From the NCBI GenBank assembly GCA_002709385.1, contig PAQS01000035.1, positions 62,001-126,000 on the forward strand: DNA of 64,000 bases, in the 5' to 3' direction. Positions 17,401 through 26,900 of this stretch are shown here, one piece after another (within the stretch, counting starts at the first letter, position 1; each line of letters opens with the position of its first letter). The position numbers and the translations under genes are program-made. The notes beneath the pieces were generated by a model. That model saw nothing but the letters and a program-made list of their open reading frames with translations. It searched no databases and was not told the DNA's origin. Source of the DNA: Waddliaceae bacterium. GTDB lineage: Bacteria > Chlamydiota > Chlamydiia > Chlamydiales > GCA-2709385.

Positions 17401-17657
17401 GTAATTGTAGGAGCTGATTCTTCAGGAGAGCCATCTTTTTTAGTACTTAAGTCAGTATATGTACGAGAGCTCAAAGAAGTAATTTCTTTTTCATTCGATG
17501 CACTTGAAAAGCAGCAAAAAAGCGAGAGGAACCATTGTTTTATTTGATGAAAGATATTTAATTTATCAGATAAAGAATTCTTGCTATCTAATTTAGCAGA
17601 AAATGAAGGTTTTATAATATTCACTTCGTTTCTGGTTGACTCAATGTTATATGTCAT
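14457..17657 (-). CDS. Kinase-like / phosphodiester-glycosidase (NAGPA-like) fusion, candidate effector
   Basis: A 1066-residue multidomain protein. Residues 39-54 form a short hydrophobic patch with FCCFSS. Residues about 76-135 carry imperfect repeats of ESAPTITKTDD type. A membrane segment (IATAATVLGTASLSYWIGG) lies at about 203-222. The middle part resembles a phosphatidylinositol-kinase fold: a candidate ATP lysine in VALFKPNGE (about 440), IQLLNDDRHTGNIIV (about 583-597) and MPIDFDRIL (about 604-612), the last two like the catalytic and metal-binding loops. From about 770 a phosphodiester glycosidase domain follows, with FNGGYFLY, HPRTAIGTTPDGDIILFT and ALNLDGGGSTE, the signature of the lysosomal uncovering enzyme family. 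The upstream DNA is very AT-rich with repeated TTTAATAAA. Host-directed activity is inference. Confidence 0.75.
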   Translation of the reverse strand: MTYNIESTRNEVNIIKPSFSAKLDSKNSLSDKLNIFHQIKQWFLSLFCCFSSASNEKEITSLSSRTYTDLSTKKDGSPEESAPTITKTDDPSKESAPTITKTTDLSAKKDGSPEESTPKITKTDNTSEESAPTNWHAAKKPKTEPTHPNLTQRIIPIQEDLKKYISKDDETPEQSAPLKKEENLPVEGSIQHFVPSLSTVKGLIATAATVLGTASLSYWIGGGENKPDYTDFEPDYNALSNGGPVLTNPSSIHGQVAEKNKIIKPVIQSNDIPANDLLKNVVRGTFSQGLDTPLNSKTTVGDKIATYDSEEMQKVAECIAGLPGTPYPVQNCVLNGNCTNLEKNLNTNQEPKNGHINPVFDDWAQCFGVSNRHSSCIDVSEELSNDARSIIQKYNKHEAQQLTWEVEEALKNGGYLKRQEGSSGLYIIYNKKNQKVALFKPNGERTFGPNNPREHLRKEALSWSQATKKQEKGAFQPAADKRQFAANISMSRTNFYTPEGALVSLTSDVFYGTCANDDSASCTDFDNGLKQREGYLQRWTVEGVGDIRSLNPAPFPGSEVYELHKPKYDIPYEFLEFLHYIDIQLLNDDRHTGNIIVNKWREKMPIDFDRILCHRFSQIEIRGFGHPEAKKPWSKGIANYILSLNPELEAEVMRQLGFPESIARRVQSSTRLLQKSVVNGFGPKKLADLIKNKNINLDKELSKAKKTAIAWVDENHPKDSISGKERRNLIAARYDELEEEVFDRFLGKKETPVISSAQTLLQSQFGPAWTSKEIAEGIEHLSFNGKWKGIIQDMDAIVIKANSPHTLRVVYAKQEQEEGKHYPEANRVTVDEVAERHPEYVAVFNGGYFLYQPPNGMYYDKNLFPNFVDGAPAGAVTIDGEVISTRLTGLDTWGRVQVMKDGSVRITAEENIQEGDPNVLHELGSSAMFIQDGKAVNLLANIPVPAKPLLYKEVAAPGYGLPRHFHDRHPRTAIGTTPDGDIILFTVAKNHKLHNGLKMSDLIQIFQSFGCDNALNLDGGGSTECIFKDQSGKTERCIRKDPKAQMRPVATMLAVTPLPPTTLEKK

Positions 17658-17881
17658 CTTTTTTTCCTATTTTTATTAAACTTTTATTAAATTTTTTATT
17701 AAATTTTATTATCTAATTCTTGTTTATTTAAGTAAATAATCTTTAAAATAACTTAATATAATTGTTTTTACTCTCGTATGGAAATATTACAAGAATTGCT
17801 TTTTCTAAACTCTGGTGGAAAAGAAGTCTCTATCTAGATAATCTGGAGCTGTTCTTATTGTAGATTTTGAGGAGTAAGGAA

Positions 17882-18835
17882 ATGGCCAAACGTAGCAAAT
17901 TAGTCATTATTGGATCTGGACCTGCGGGATATACTGCTGCTATTTATGCAGCTCGAGCGAATTTGAGTCCTAGTTTATATGAAGGTTTTTTTTCAGGCCC
18001 TGCTGGTGGACAGTTAATGACAACAACGGATGTGGAGAATTTTCCTGGTTTTCCTGAGGGAGCGTCTGGTCCTGAGCTTATGCTGGCTTTTCGGTCTCAA
18101 GCGGAGCGTTTTGGGACGGAGTTTTTTACAGAAGATGTTGAATCAGTAGATTTTTCTCAGCGTCCTTTCTTGATTAAAGGTAAGAAGGAAGAGATTTTAG
18201 CTGATTCAGTAATTATTGCTACTGGTGCGACAGCTAAACGTTTAGATATTGAAGGTGCTCGAGATGGGGAATTCTGGCAGCGTGGAGTGACTGCGTGTGC
18301 TGTTTGTGATGGAGCTATGCCGATTTTCCGTAATAAAGATCTTTATGTAATTGGTGGTGGAGATACAGCTTGTGAGGAAGCTATGTTTCTGACTAAGTAT
18401 GCGAAGAAAGTATATCTTGTTCATCGCCGCGATGAATTAAGAGCTTCTAAGATTATGGCAGAACGAACACTTGCAAACCCTAAAATCGAGCCAATATGGG
18501 ATACAGTGGTGACTCGTGTGGAAGGTGAGAAGACGGTCAATCAAGTAACCTTAGAGAATGTGAAGACAAAAGAGACTGTAACTCGAGAGGCTGGTGGTTT
18601 ATTTTTCGCTATAGGTCATAAGCCAAATACAGATTTCTTGAGTGGTCAGATTGATTTACATGATTCTGGTTATATTAAAGTAAAACCAGGCACTAGCTAT
18701 ACAAGTGTTCCAGGTGTTTTCGCTGCGGGTGATGTGCATGATCATGTGTACCGTCAAGCAATCACAGCTGCAGGATCGGGCTGTATGGCTGCTTTGGATG
18801 CAGAGCGTTGGTTAGTGACTGAAGGAGTTGTTTAA
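17882..18835 (+). CDS. trxB: Thioredoxin-disulfide reductase
   Basis: TrxB passes electrons from NADPH through FAD to thioredoxin. The chosen ATG at 17882 has GAGGAG about 8 bases upstream and gives 317 residues, a normal length. The FAD motif [17 protein letters not shown] begins at about residue 9; the redox pair is C139/C142 in TACAVCDG; the NADPH motif is [12 protein letters not shown]; the C-terminal [23 protein letters not shown] completes the FAD site. Its TAA stop overlaps the ATG of the following outer-membrane gene, an unusual partner. The upstream 224 bp is AT-rich and shared with the divergent fusion gene. Confidence 0.97.
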   Translation: MAKRSKLVIIGSGPAGYTAAIYAARANLSPSLYEGFFSGPAGGQLMTTTDVENFPGFPEGASGPELMLAFRSQAERFGTEFFTEDVESVDFSQRPFLIKGKKEEILADSVIIATGATAKRLDIEGARDGEFWQRGVTACAVCDGAMPIFRNKDLYVIGGGDTACEEAMFLTKYAKKVYLVHRRDELRASKIMAERTLANPKIEPIWDTVVTRVEGEKTVNQVTLENVKTKETVTREAGGLFFAIGHKPNTDFLSGQIDLHDSGYIKVKPGTSYTSVPGVFAAGDVHDHVYRQAITAAGSGCMAALDAERWLVTEGVV

Positions 18836-19653
18836 TGTTTCGTAAGCTCATCTGTTTAGGGCTTAGTGTTTGCTCTTTATCACTTACGGCTACAGAGCGT
18901 CTTCCATGGTTTGGAAATGATCTGGAGTGGGAGGCTCGAGGGGCCTTTGCTGTACAGTGGTATGATAGAGTGGATGTAAACGGACAAAAAATCCATCACT
19001 CATCATTTGACACGCTACAAAAGTTGAGTATAGCTCTTTCTCCAGAACCTGAATGGAGCGGTGAACTAGAGGCTGTTTTTGCCTCTAGTGATTCTAGATC
19101 TTGGGGAGCAGATAGTTTAAAGGCCATGGGCCGCTATCTATTCATGGATGATATTATTGGTGATCTTATTAGCTTAAGTTCTGGGCTAAGTATCACCCTT
19201 CCGACAGGGGATGCAAAAAGGGATTTAGGACGACGCCATCATAGTTCACTCGAGCTCGAAGGACACCTTGCTTTAGGAAAAGAGATTAGTAGTGGCCGGT
19301 ATTGGAATGCTCGTTTCTTTAATATTTTCGCTTTAGCACAAGGAGTTTGTGGATATCCTCGTCTAAATATAGAAGGTGGTTTAGAGTTTAACCATAAAGA
19401 CCAGCATCAAATAGGCTTGAAAGGAGAATGGTTGTGTGGGTTAGGAAGCCATGATTTACCTATGCAGCTAGAAGATTTTCGTGGCTACCACAAGATAGAT
19501 CATCATTCTTTTGATCTTGTTTGTTATTACCAATATTGGTGGGAATATACGGGTTATTGGACAGCAGAGTGGGTTTGTCGCCTCGATGCGAAGAACGCTC
19601 CAAAAGACCTAAACCGCCTGCAAATAAGCTTTCTGTATCCTTTCGGAATCTAA
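18835..19653 (+). CDS. Putative outer-membrane beta-barrel protein
   Basis: A 272-residue secreted protein: a signal peptide ([19 protein letters not shown], cleavage probably around residue 20) is followed by alternating polar/aromatic strands such as WEARGAFAVQWYDRV, SFDLVCYYQYWWEYTGYW and the final LQISFLYPFGI, a beta-barrel-like hydrophobic C-terminus. No family is recognised. Its ATG overlaps the trxB stop, and AAGGAG for it lies in the trxB end, so translation is coupled. The link to TrxB may reflect cysteine and disulfide handling in the chlamydial envelope, but the mature protein has only four Cys. A palindromic repeat lies 7 bp behind its stop. Confidence 0.65.
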   Translation: MFRKLICLGLSVCSLSLTATERLPWFGNDLEWEARGAFAVQWYDRVDVNGQKIHHSSFDTLQKLSIALSPEPEWSGELEAVFASSDSRSWGADSLKAMGRYLFMDDIIGDLISLSSGLSITLPTGDAKRDLGRRHHSSLELEGHLALGKEISSGRYWNARFFNIFALAQGVCGYPRLNIEGGLEFNHKDQHQIGLKGEWLCGLGSHDLPMQLEDFRGYHKIDHHSFDLVCYYQYWWEYTGYWTAEWVCRLDAKNAPKDLNRLQISFLYPFGI

Positions 19654-19660
19654 ATCTACT

Positions 19661-19726
19661 CTCCAATAGCTATCTAATCTCACCTCATCTAACACACTGG
19701 AAGTGCGGATGAGCTAGTTATTGGAG
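19661..19726. repeat. Palindromic element, copy B
   Basis: Ends CTCCAATAGCTATCTAATCT and the complement of AGCTAGTTATTGGAG bracket 66 bp. Read on the minus strand it contains GCACTTCCAGTGTGTTAGAT, nearly identical to copies A and D, so this copy is inverted relative to them. It starts 7 bp behind the outer-membrane gene's stop and could also act as a transcript-end hairpin. Confidence 0.85.
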
Positions 19727-19952
19727 ATTTTAGAAACTAAACCTAAGTATTCATATTCAATAGATATAATGGTTTAGTTTTAAAGTTTCTTAGGTTGTTT
19801 CAACTTATTTAAATCTCTATTGACAATTTGAGAGATTATAGTGTTAAGATGACGCCAATTAGAGGTAGTGTAATTGATGCATTACTTGGTGCTTAAGTTG
19901 TATAAACTAAGTACTTATGTCTTTTATTAAACAATCTAAGGAACCAATTGTT

Positions 19953-22463
19953 ATGCATAAGGATAATATCGTTTCTCCTAGGGATCGCTGTAAAGTAGCC
20001 GTTCCTTCACCCTCGATAGTTGATAATGGTGTTGATGCTTTGAGGGATGCATTTACTCACCATATGCATTATACATTGGCAAAAGACAAATACACTGCGA
20101 CTCGCCGTGATTGTTATCATGCTCTTGTAATGGCCGTTCGTGATCGTCTTGTGTCACGTTGGATGGAGACACAGCAACAGTATTATAACACAGATTCCAA
20201 GAGAGTATATTATCTTTCTTTAGAGTTTTTAGTTGGTCGTACTCTAGGAAACAGTTTGATTAATCTAGGGATTTATAAGCAGGCTGATCAGATGTTAGAG
20301 CAGCTTGGTTTGGATCTAGAGGAAATTCGTGAAGTTGAGTGGGATGCTGGGCTTGGAAACGGGGGCTTAGGTCGTTTAGCTGCGTGTTTTCTAGATTCTA
20401 TGGCAACTCTTGGTATTCCTGGTTTTGGTTACGGTATCCGTTACCAGTACGGTATTTTTAACCAACAGATTAAAGATGGTTATCAGCATGAACAGCCAGA
20501 TAATTGGCTTCGCTATGGGAACCCGTGGGAAATTGTGCGACCAGAGTACCTCTATCCTGTGCAGTTTTATGGTCGTGTTGAGCGTTATTGTGATGAGCAT
20601 GGAGTCTTACGTCACCGATGGGTTGATACATCAGATGTAATGGCTATGGCTTATGATACACCGGTTCCGGGGTATGGTAATGGTGTGGTCAATACAATGC
20701 GCTTATGGGAAGCAAAATCTTCTCGTGGTTTTGAGCTGACTTATTTCAACCATGGCGATTATATGCGTGCTGTGGAAGATAAAAATGCTACAGAGAATAT
20801 TTCTCGAGTACTTTACCCTAACGACAATCAATTTGAAGGGAAAGAGCTTCGTCTGAAACAAGAATATTTCTTAGTAGCAGCTACTTTACAAGATATCATG
20901 CGTCGTTTTAGTAAGACGGAAACATCTATGGCAGAGCTTCCTGATAAGGTGGCGATTCAGCTAAACGATACACACCCTTCCCTTGCAGTACCTGAATTAA
21001 TGCGTATTTTATTGGATGATAAAGGTCTTGAGTGGGAAAAAGCTTGGGAAATCACCAATGCTACGTGTGCTTATACAAATCACACGATTCTTCCTGAAGC
21101 ACTTGAAAAGTGGCCAGTAGAAATGATGCGCCGTCTTCTTCCTCGTCACTTAGAAATCATCTATGAAGTGAATCGCCGTTTTCTTAATGAAGTAAGCTTA
21201 CGTTTCCCTGAAAATGAAGATCGCTTGGAAGAGATGTCTTTGATTGAAGAAGGGGGAGAAAAGAAAGTTCGCATGGCTAACCTTTGTATTCATGGTTGCC
21301 ATTCCATTAATGGAGTTTCTGCTCTTCATACTAATCTTCTAACAAGTACAACGTTTGCTGGTTTCCACGCTCTTTATCCTAATCGATTTAACAACAAGAC
21401 GAACGGAATCACTCCTCGTCGATGGTTAGCTAAGGCAAACCCTGGCCTTGCAGCTTTAATCACAGAAACAATTGGTGATGGATGGGTGACAGACCTTTCT
21501 CAATTGTCTAAATTAGAAAAATATGCAGATAAAGCAGATTTTCAAGAGAAATGGGCAGCGGTTAAACAGCAAAATAAAAAGGTTTTTGCTCATCACTTAC
21601 GCCAGACACAAGGAATAGAAATCAATCCGAATTCATTGTTTGATTGTCAAATTAAGCGTATGCATGAATACAAGAGACAATTGCTTCTTGTGATGTATGC
21701 GATTCATATGTACAACACAATTAAAGATAACCCAGAAGCAGATATTCTTCCTCGAACCATCATGATTGGCGGAAAAGCTGCACCTGGATATTTCATGGCT
21801 AAGCTAATCATCAAGCTTATTCACTCTGTAGCTGATAAAATTAATAATGACCCAGTTGTAGGAGAACGTTTACGTTTAGTTTTCTTGGAAAACTATCGTG
21901 TGTCTTTGGCAGAAAAAGTAATTCCAGCTTCTGAGCTTTCAGAGCAAATTTCTACTGCTGGTATGGAAGCGTCAGGTACAGGAAATATGAAGTTTGCACT
22001 TAATGGTGCGCTAACTATTGGAACTCTTGATGGTGCGAATGTTGAAATTCGTGAAGAAGTTGGAGAAGATAATATCTTTATCTTTGGTTTGACAACAGAA
22101 GAAGTACAAATGCGCAAGAATGAGGGATATAATCCTTGGGATATGTACCATTCAAATGCTAATATCCAGCGGGTTATGGATATGATACAGAATGGGTATT
22201 TTAGTCCTGAACAGTGGGATATGTTCCGTCCGATTGTAGAAGCGATTCTTCATGGTGGCGACCATTACATGGTTTTAGCTGATTTCCAATCTTATATCGA
22301 TGCACAAGAACGTGTAGCAAAAGCTTATCGAGATGAGAAATGGTGGATCAAATCTTCTATTCTCAACGTTGCTCGCTCGGGTAAGTTTTCTAGTGACCGT
22401 ACGATTATGGAGTATGCAAAAGAAATTTGGAATGTGAATCCCATGCATTCTGGGAATAACTAA
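19953..22463 (+). CDS. glgP: Glycogen phosphorylase
   Basis: A PLP enzyme that releases glucose-1-phosphate from glycogen, the chlamydial carbon store. I start at ATG 19953, with AAGGA about 10 bases upstream (836 residues); the ATG at 19917, giving 848, has no visible ribosome site. Family marks: VEWDAGLGNGGLGRLAACFLDS early, RIKRMHEYKRQLL-like CQIKRMHEYKRQLLLVMYA, and the PLP region EASGTGNMKFALNGALTIG containing the Schiff-base lysine. Full length with no missing core segments. It is a single gene closed by a strong terminator shared with the convergent symporter. Confidence 0.97.
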   Translation: MHKDNIVSPRDRCKVAVPSPSIVDNGVDALRDAFTHHMHYTLAKDKYTATRRDCYHALVMAVRDRLVSRWMETQQQYYNTDSKRVYYLSLEFLVGRTLGNSLINLGIYKQADQMLEQLGLDLEEIREVEWDAGLGNGGLGRLAACFLDSMATLGIPGFGYGIRYQYGIFNQQIKDGYQHEQPDNWLRYGNPWEIVRPEYLYPVQFYGRVERYCDEHGVLRHRWVDTSDVMAMAYDTPVPGYGNGVVNTMRLWEAKSSRGFELTYFNHGDYMRAVEDKNATENISRVLYPNDNQFEGKELRLKQEYFLVAATLQDIMRRFSKTETSMAELPDKVAIQLNDTHPSLAVPELMRILLDDKGLEWEKAWEITNATCAYTNHTILPEALEKWPVEMMRRLLPRHLEIIYEVNRRFLNEVSLRFPENEDRLEEMSLIEEGGEKKVRMANLCIHGCHSINGVSALHTNLLTSTTFAGFHALYPNRFNNKTNGITPRRWLAKANPGLAALITETIGDGWVTDLSQLSKLEKYADKADFQEKWAAVKQQNKKVFAHHLRQTQGIEINPNSLFDCQIKRMHEYKRQLLLVMYAIHMYNTIKDNPEADILPRTIMIGGKAAPGYFMAKLIIKLIHSVADKINNDPVVGERLRLVFLENYRVSLAEKVIPASELSEQISTAGMEASGTGNMKFALNGALTIGTLDGANVEIREEVGEDNIFIFGLTTEEVQMRKNEGYNPWDMYHSNANIQRVMDMIQNGYFSPEQWDMFRPIVEAILHGGDHYMVLADFQSYIDAQERVAKAYRDEKWWIKSSILNVARSGKFSSDRTIMEYAKEIWNVNPMHSGNN

Positions 22464-22474
22464 AGTAATGAGAA

Positions 22475-22502
22475 AAACGGCAGAATATATATTCTGCCGT
22501 TT
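22475..22502. terminator. Bidirectional terminator between glgP and the DAACS gene
   Basis: A perfect 14-bp inverted repeat AAACGGCAGAATAT / ATATTCTGCCGTTT with essentially no spacer and T- and A-rich flanks. It sits 11 bp behind the glgP stop and 19 bp behind the convergent symporter's stop. Confidence 0.88.
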
Positions 22503-22521
22503 CTTCTAAGATTTTCAATGA

Positions 22522-23754
22522 TTATGAAGCTGCTGGAGCGAATTCTTTAGCGGCTTCTTCTTTTTTCAAATCTTTATCTACTACAGCAGCCACACATGAG
22601 TCTGACCATACGTTAATGGCACTCTCAAGCATGTCAATCATTGTATACACAGGTAAGATAACACCTAAAATATTCAGTGGTACATTCATTGAAGCCAATA
22701 GAGCGCTAGAGAGAAAGTAGCACCCCATAGGCACACCAGCATTACCTAAAGCTGCAACTGTGGCGATAAAAATCCAACTGATCATCTCCAGTGTACTGAA
22801 GGTTACTCCATGGCTCATTGCTACGAAAAGTACTGTGGTCAGAATAAAAGCTGCGCAAGCATTCATATTAATTGTAGAGCAAAGTGGTAGAGTAAAATTA
22901 CTTACTTTACGTGAGACTCCCATATTTTCTTCTGCGCAACGCATAGACATAGGAAGAGCTGCACTAGAAGACTTAGAGAAAAAGGCAACTGAAAGTGCAG
23001 GCATCATACCCTTCATGCTTTTAAATGGAGAAATTCCTTTCCATTTTAACATGAGAGGAAGCACCACAAAACCTTGGACGAGGTTTGCTGTGACGACGAC
23101 TGCAAGGTAAAGAAGAAGAGAACTAGCGTCCATGCCTGCTCTGATATCAGCAGTGAATAAAGCAACGAAGGCCCAAATTCCGAGTGGCATAATCCTTAGA
23201 ACCCAACGAGTGACTTGCATTAATGCAGCAAACAGACTAGAGAAGAGTTGATGTAGGCTTTTTTGCTTGTCTTGGGGGAGAGTGAGTATTGATAAGCTTA
23301 GTAACGCTGAAAGAAAAAGAACTCCGATAACGTTCTCTTCAATAAATGGACGTAAAATATTATCCGGAATTAAATTGCTTATATGAGTGAGATAACTTGT
23401 ACTTTCTTGTATCACTACTTCTGTGCCCGCTCCTATATTAGGATGAACAGGATTAATAAGTAAAAACAAGCCCAAAGCTGTTGCAGCTGCAATCAAAGTA
23501 GTACTTAAAGTATAACACAAAACACGGCCACCTAAGTTTTTCACTTCATCCATGCTTTGCATTCCAGATATAGCTGAAACAACGGAAAGAAAAATCATAG
23601 GCATACTGATTAGTTTCAGAAATTTAATAAAACTTGCTGATACAAAGTCAGCAAACTCCATAAGCGGAACGCTAGATGTAAACCCTGTTGCTACACCTAA
23701 AGTAATCGCTAGCGCTAAAAATATGCCCTGTAAAGACCGTTTTTCTGTACTCAT
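22522..23754 (-). CDS. Dicarboxylate/amino acid:cation symporter (DAACS family)
   Basis: A 410-residue inner-membrane carrier of the GltP/DctA family (Na+- or H+-coupled uptake of glutamate, aspartate or C4 acids). Family marks: FIKFLKLISMPMIFLSVVSAISGM early (P-M-I-F), the Ser-rich hairpin FFSKSSSAALPMSMRCAEE, and the NMNACAAF region replacing the usual NMDGTA in the substrate/cation helix. A further GNAGVPMG near residue 340 fits. The NMNAC variant means the substrate is open. Chlamydiaceae also carry DAACS carriers. It is convergent with glgP. Confidence 0.92.
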   Translation of the reverse strand: MSTEKRSLQGIFLALAITLGVATGFTSSVPLMEFADFVSASFIKFLKLISMPMIFLSVVSAISGMQSMDEVKNLGGRVLCYTLSTTLIAAATALGLFLLINPVHPNIGAGTEVVIQESTSYLTHISNLIPDNILRPFIEENVIGVLFLSALLSLSILTLPQDKQKSLHQLFSSLFAALMQVTRWVLRIMPLGIWAFVALFTADIRAGMDASSLLLYLAVVVTANLVQGFVVLPLMLKWKGISPFKSMKGMMPALSVAFFSKSSSAALPMSMRCAEENMGVSRKVSNFTLPLCSTINMNACAAFILTTVLFVAMSHGVTFSTLEMISWIFIATVAALGNAGVPMGCYFLSSALLASMNVPLNILGVILPVYTMIDMLESAINVWSDSCVAAVVDKDLKKEEAAKEFAPAAS

Positions 23755-23957
23755 ATTTTGTCCTCTCTGCTATCGCCGCTAAAACCATAGCAGCTCTGCG
23801 CTTCTTTTTGAATAAGAAAAGATAAACTTATTTTACGATAGTATTGTTTTTAAGTGATTTCTGTTTCATTAATTTATTGTAAAGATTTATTTTATTTATT
23901 AATCTGTGTTTTTTATGTAAGATATTATTATAGGAATCTTGATTTAAAAGAGATGTT

Positions 23958-26900
23958 ATGGAAATAGAAGGCGATATTTATTCTAGGGACTTAAGAAGTG
24001 AGATTTTTAAATTGCAAGAAAGGTTTTCTTTTGATCTGAAAGAAGGAAATTCCTCGTCCTCTAATGATGACATAAAAAATATTTCTCAATGGTTATTCAC
24101 TCGTAATGATTCTACTGAAAGTACTGATCTCAAAAAAACAAAAGAAGCCCTTAAAAATAAGATAATTTCACTAAATAATGATGAGAATGTGGGTAATTTG
24201 AGTTCATTTCAAGCTCGCAATGCTTATGTGAATCTTTTGGCAATTAATGAGTTATCTAAAACCATAGGAAGCACTCGTGTGAGTGATTCTCTATTGCAAA
24301 ATTTAGCTAAAAAGGCAGGGGTTACGTTTACGGCAGTGGCGAGTCGAAATACCAGAGCAAATAGTGACCTTAATTCATTTCCAAAGGGATTAAGAGAAAC
24401 GACTCATGCACGTTTAAAAAATGAAGAGACGCGTTTAGCAAAAATTCAGAGCAGTCTTGAAGAGAAGGTATCCGACAGATCATCCAGTCCTCAAGCAATT
24501 AAAATGGTATATAGAGCCGTTTTATCTGTTGTGAAGGGATTCCGAACAAGGCAGGAAACGCGTCTTTTGAATACTGTTTCAGGGCTTAAGGTCAATCATG
24601 GTGATGAATACTCTCTCACTATCGTGGATCCAAGTAAAGTTGCGAAAAGTATTCATCGCTGGCGTGTTATCGGAGGTGATTCAGGTAAGCGAGCTCATGT
24701 ATTATTTGGAGCGATATTTAATAAAGCATTGACGAAGCGTGAAGGTATTTCTGATTCAGAAGGAAAAGTTCCTATTGAGAATATTATTGATCTTATTCAA
24801 GACATGTCTTTATTACTCCCTTATTTAGAAAAAGAGGACTTAGATTGGTTTTTAGGTAATGTAAAAACAGAAGATTTAGATGGGCAAGAGCGAGCTCACG
24901 GACTTGAGTATTTTAACAATACTTATGCTAATCAAATGACAGAAGAGGCACGGACACTATTAGAAGAATTTAAGAAGCAAGTGAAAGCAGGAAAAGAATT
25001 TAATGCGAGTGAGTTTTTTGACAGTTTCTTTTCTTCTAATATTTTGGAAATGAAGACTTTCCTTGCGGATGACTCAAAGGATCTTTCTGAGGCATTGCAA
25101 AAATTTTCTGATTTGCTCTCTTCTGTTAAGAATCATCCTCAAGGACCATTTATCTTTCTTAGACGTGTTTTATCTAAAGATATAAGTAGTCAATCTAAAT
25201 CATCCCTTTTTATTAAAAAATATTTAGATTGTTGTATTGATGCCAATTTTGAGTCCGTTGAGAAGAATGATGAAGGACATATTGATCAATTTCGTCGACC
25301 TCTTAATAGGTTAGAAATGTACCAAGAGTTAATGAAGAACATTGGTGATATACCTAAGAAAATGAAGGAGGCATTAGATCAAATACTTAAAAGTTTTTTT
25401 GAAAAAAAGTCTTGGCAAGTTGATTTTAGAGAATTAAATGAGCATACCCGTTTACATTTAGATAGAAAATTACATTTAGATAGAAAATTTCCTGAAGCAG
25501 CTTTTGTGCGTGATTATGATCATCTCCGAAAAACTTTAGAGGGCGAAAGTCCATTACAATTATCTGATATTTTACCTCAATTAGCCCTTGCTTGTCATAG
25601 TGCGCGTTACATGGGTTATTACAGGCTTTCAAATGTAAACCCAAGAATACTGAATGGCTTTCAAGCGTTAGAAAAACTCTGTAGTGAATACTCAGAAAAG
25701 ATAGATGACCCGTCTTCTCAATTTCTTGAGAAGTTTTTTGAAGAGTGTAGTAATGAGGAAAAGTTAGGGCAGTTATTATGGAATCTTTCTCCAAGTGTAT
25801 CTAGCGAAAAGATCCTTCCAGCACTAACAAGTTATTCAAATTTTCTTAAATCATTAGAAGATTTGAATGGTAAGGATTCTATTTCTCGAGAAGATATTGA
25901 GAATAGTTTTTTAGCGGTGTCGGATCTTAGTCGAGATTTCCCCCTTTTTGCACTTGAAGATCTACGTAACAAGATGAGTGATTTTTTAGAGAAAAACTCT
26001 CAAAAAATAGAGCCGAGTTTTTTGTCTAATTTAGAGAGCTACATACTTTGTTCGGATGAAGTGTCAGATATAAAAAGCTATCTAGAGGCATGTGATGCAC
26101 TCACTCAGATGAAAGACTTATCTTTTGATGAAAACTTGGAAAAATATATCCATCAATTAGCTCGATCTGTTCCTGGAATGAGTAGTAAAATGAAGGAGGT
26201 AATGAAAGAGCAGCTTCAAAGTTTACTTCAAAGTGAGATGCTTAATGGTCAGGACAAAGAGCATATTAAGCGTTTTATCCAAGGGTATGCAAATTCTCCA
26301 GAAGCATTGATGACATGTCATACATCTAAATCAATTCAGGCTTATGCCATATATTCAGAATGGGATGAGGAAAATTTAGATACTTGTTTGAGTTTTATTT
26401 ATCATCTTGCACCTAGCGATCAAGAAGAAGTGCTTAATAAACTGGAGAATGAACATAAAAAATGGTGTGAAAACATAAAAGATAATATTAAAACAATAAA
26501 CTACTTTATGAGCTCCAATAAAGGGCGTTTTTTATCTTCAGGATATTTGATCCATTACCTTTCTAAGCAAGAGGCTGATGCTAATGGACAAGAAAAAGAC
26601 TTGCAAAATGGATCAGGTCACCCCTCACGATTACTAAAAGGTGAGGGTAAAAAAGCACAATGGGTATCTTGGGATATGCTTAACAGGTGGGGGTCTTTTC
26701 CCGTAGAATTTAAAAACAAAAAAAATGAAACTGAATTACTTAAAGATACAGATGATAAACCACAATTAAACGGAAATAATGTTCCTGAGAAGGTATCAAA
26801 GTATTTAAACTCTGCTTTCTCTAAAATAAAAAATGAGACTGGAAAAGATCTAACTGTAAATCAGAAGCGAGTATTAAGTGAGCTTCTGTGTAGTATTCCT

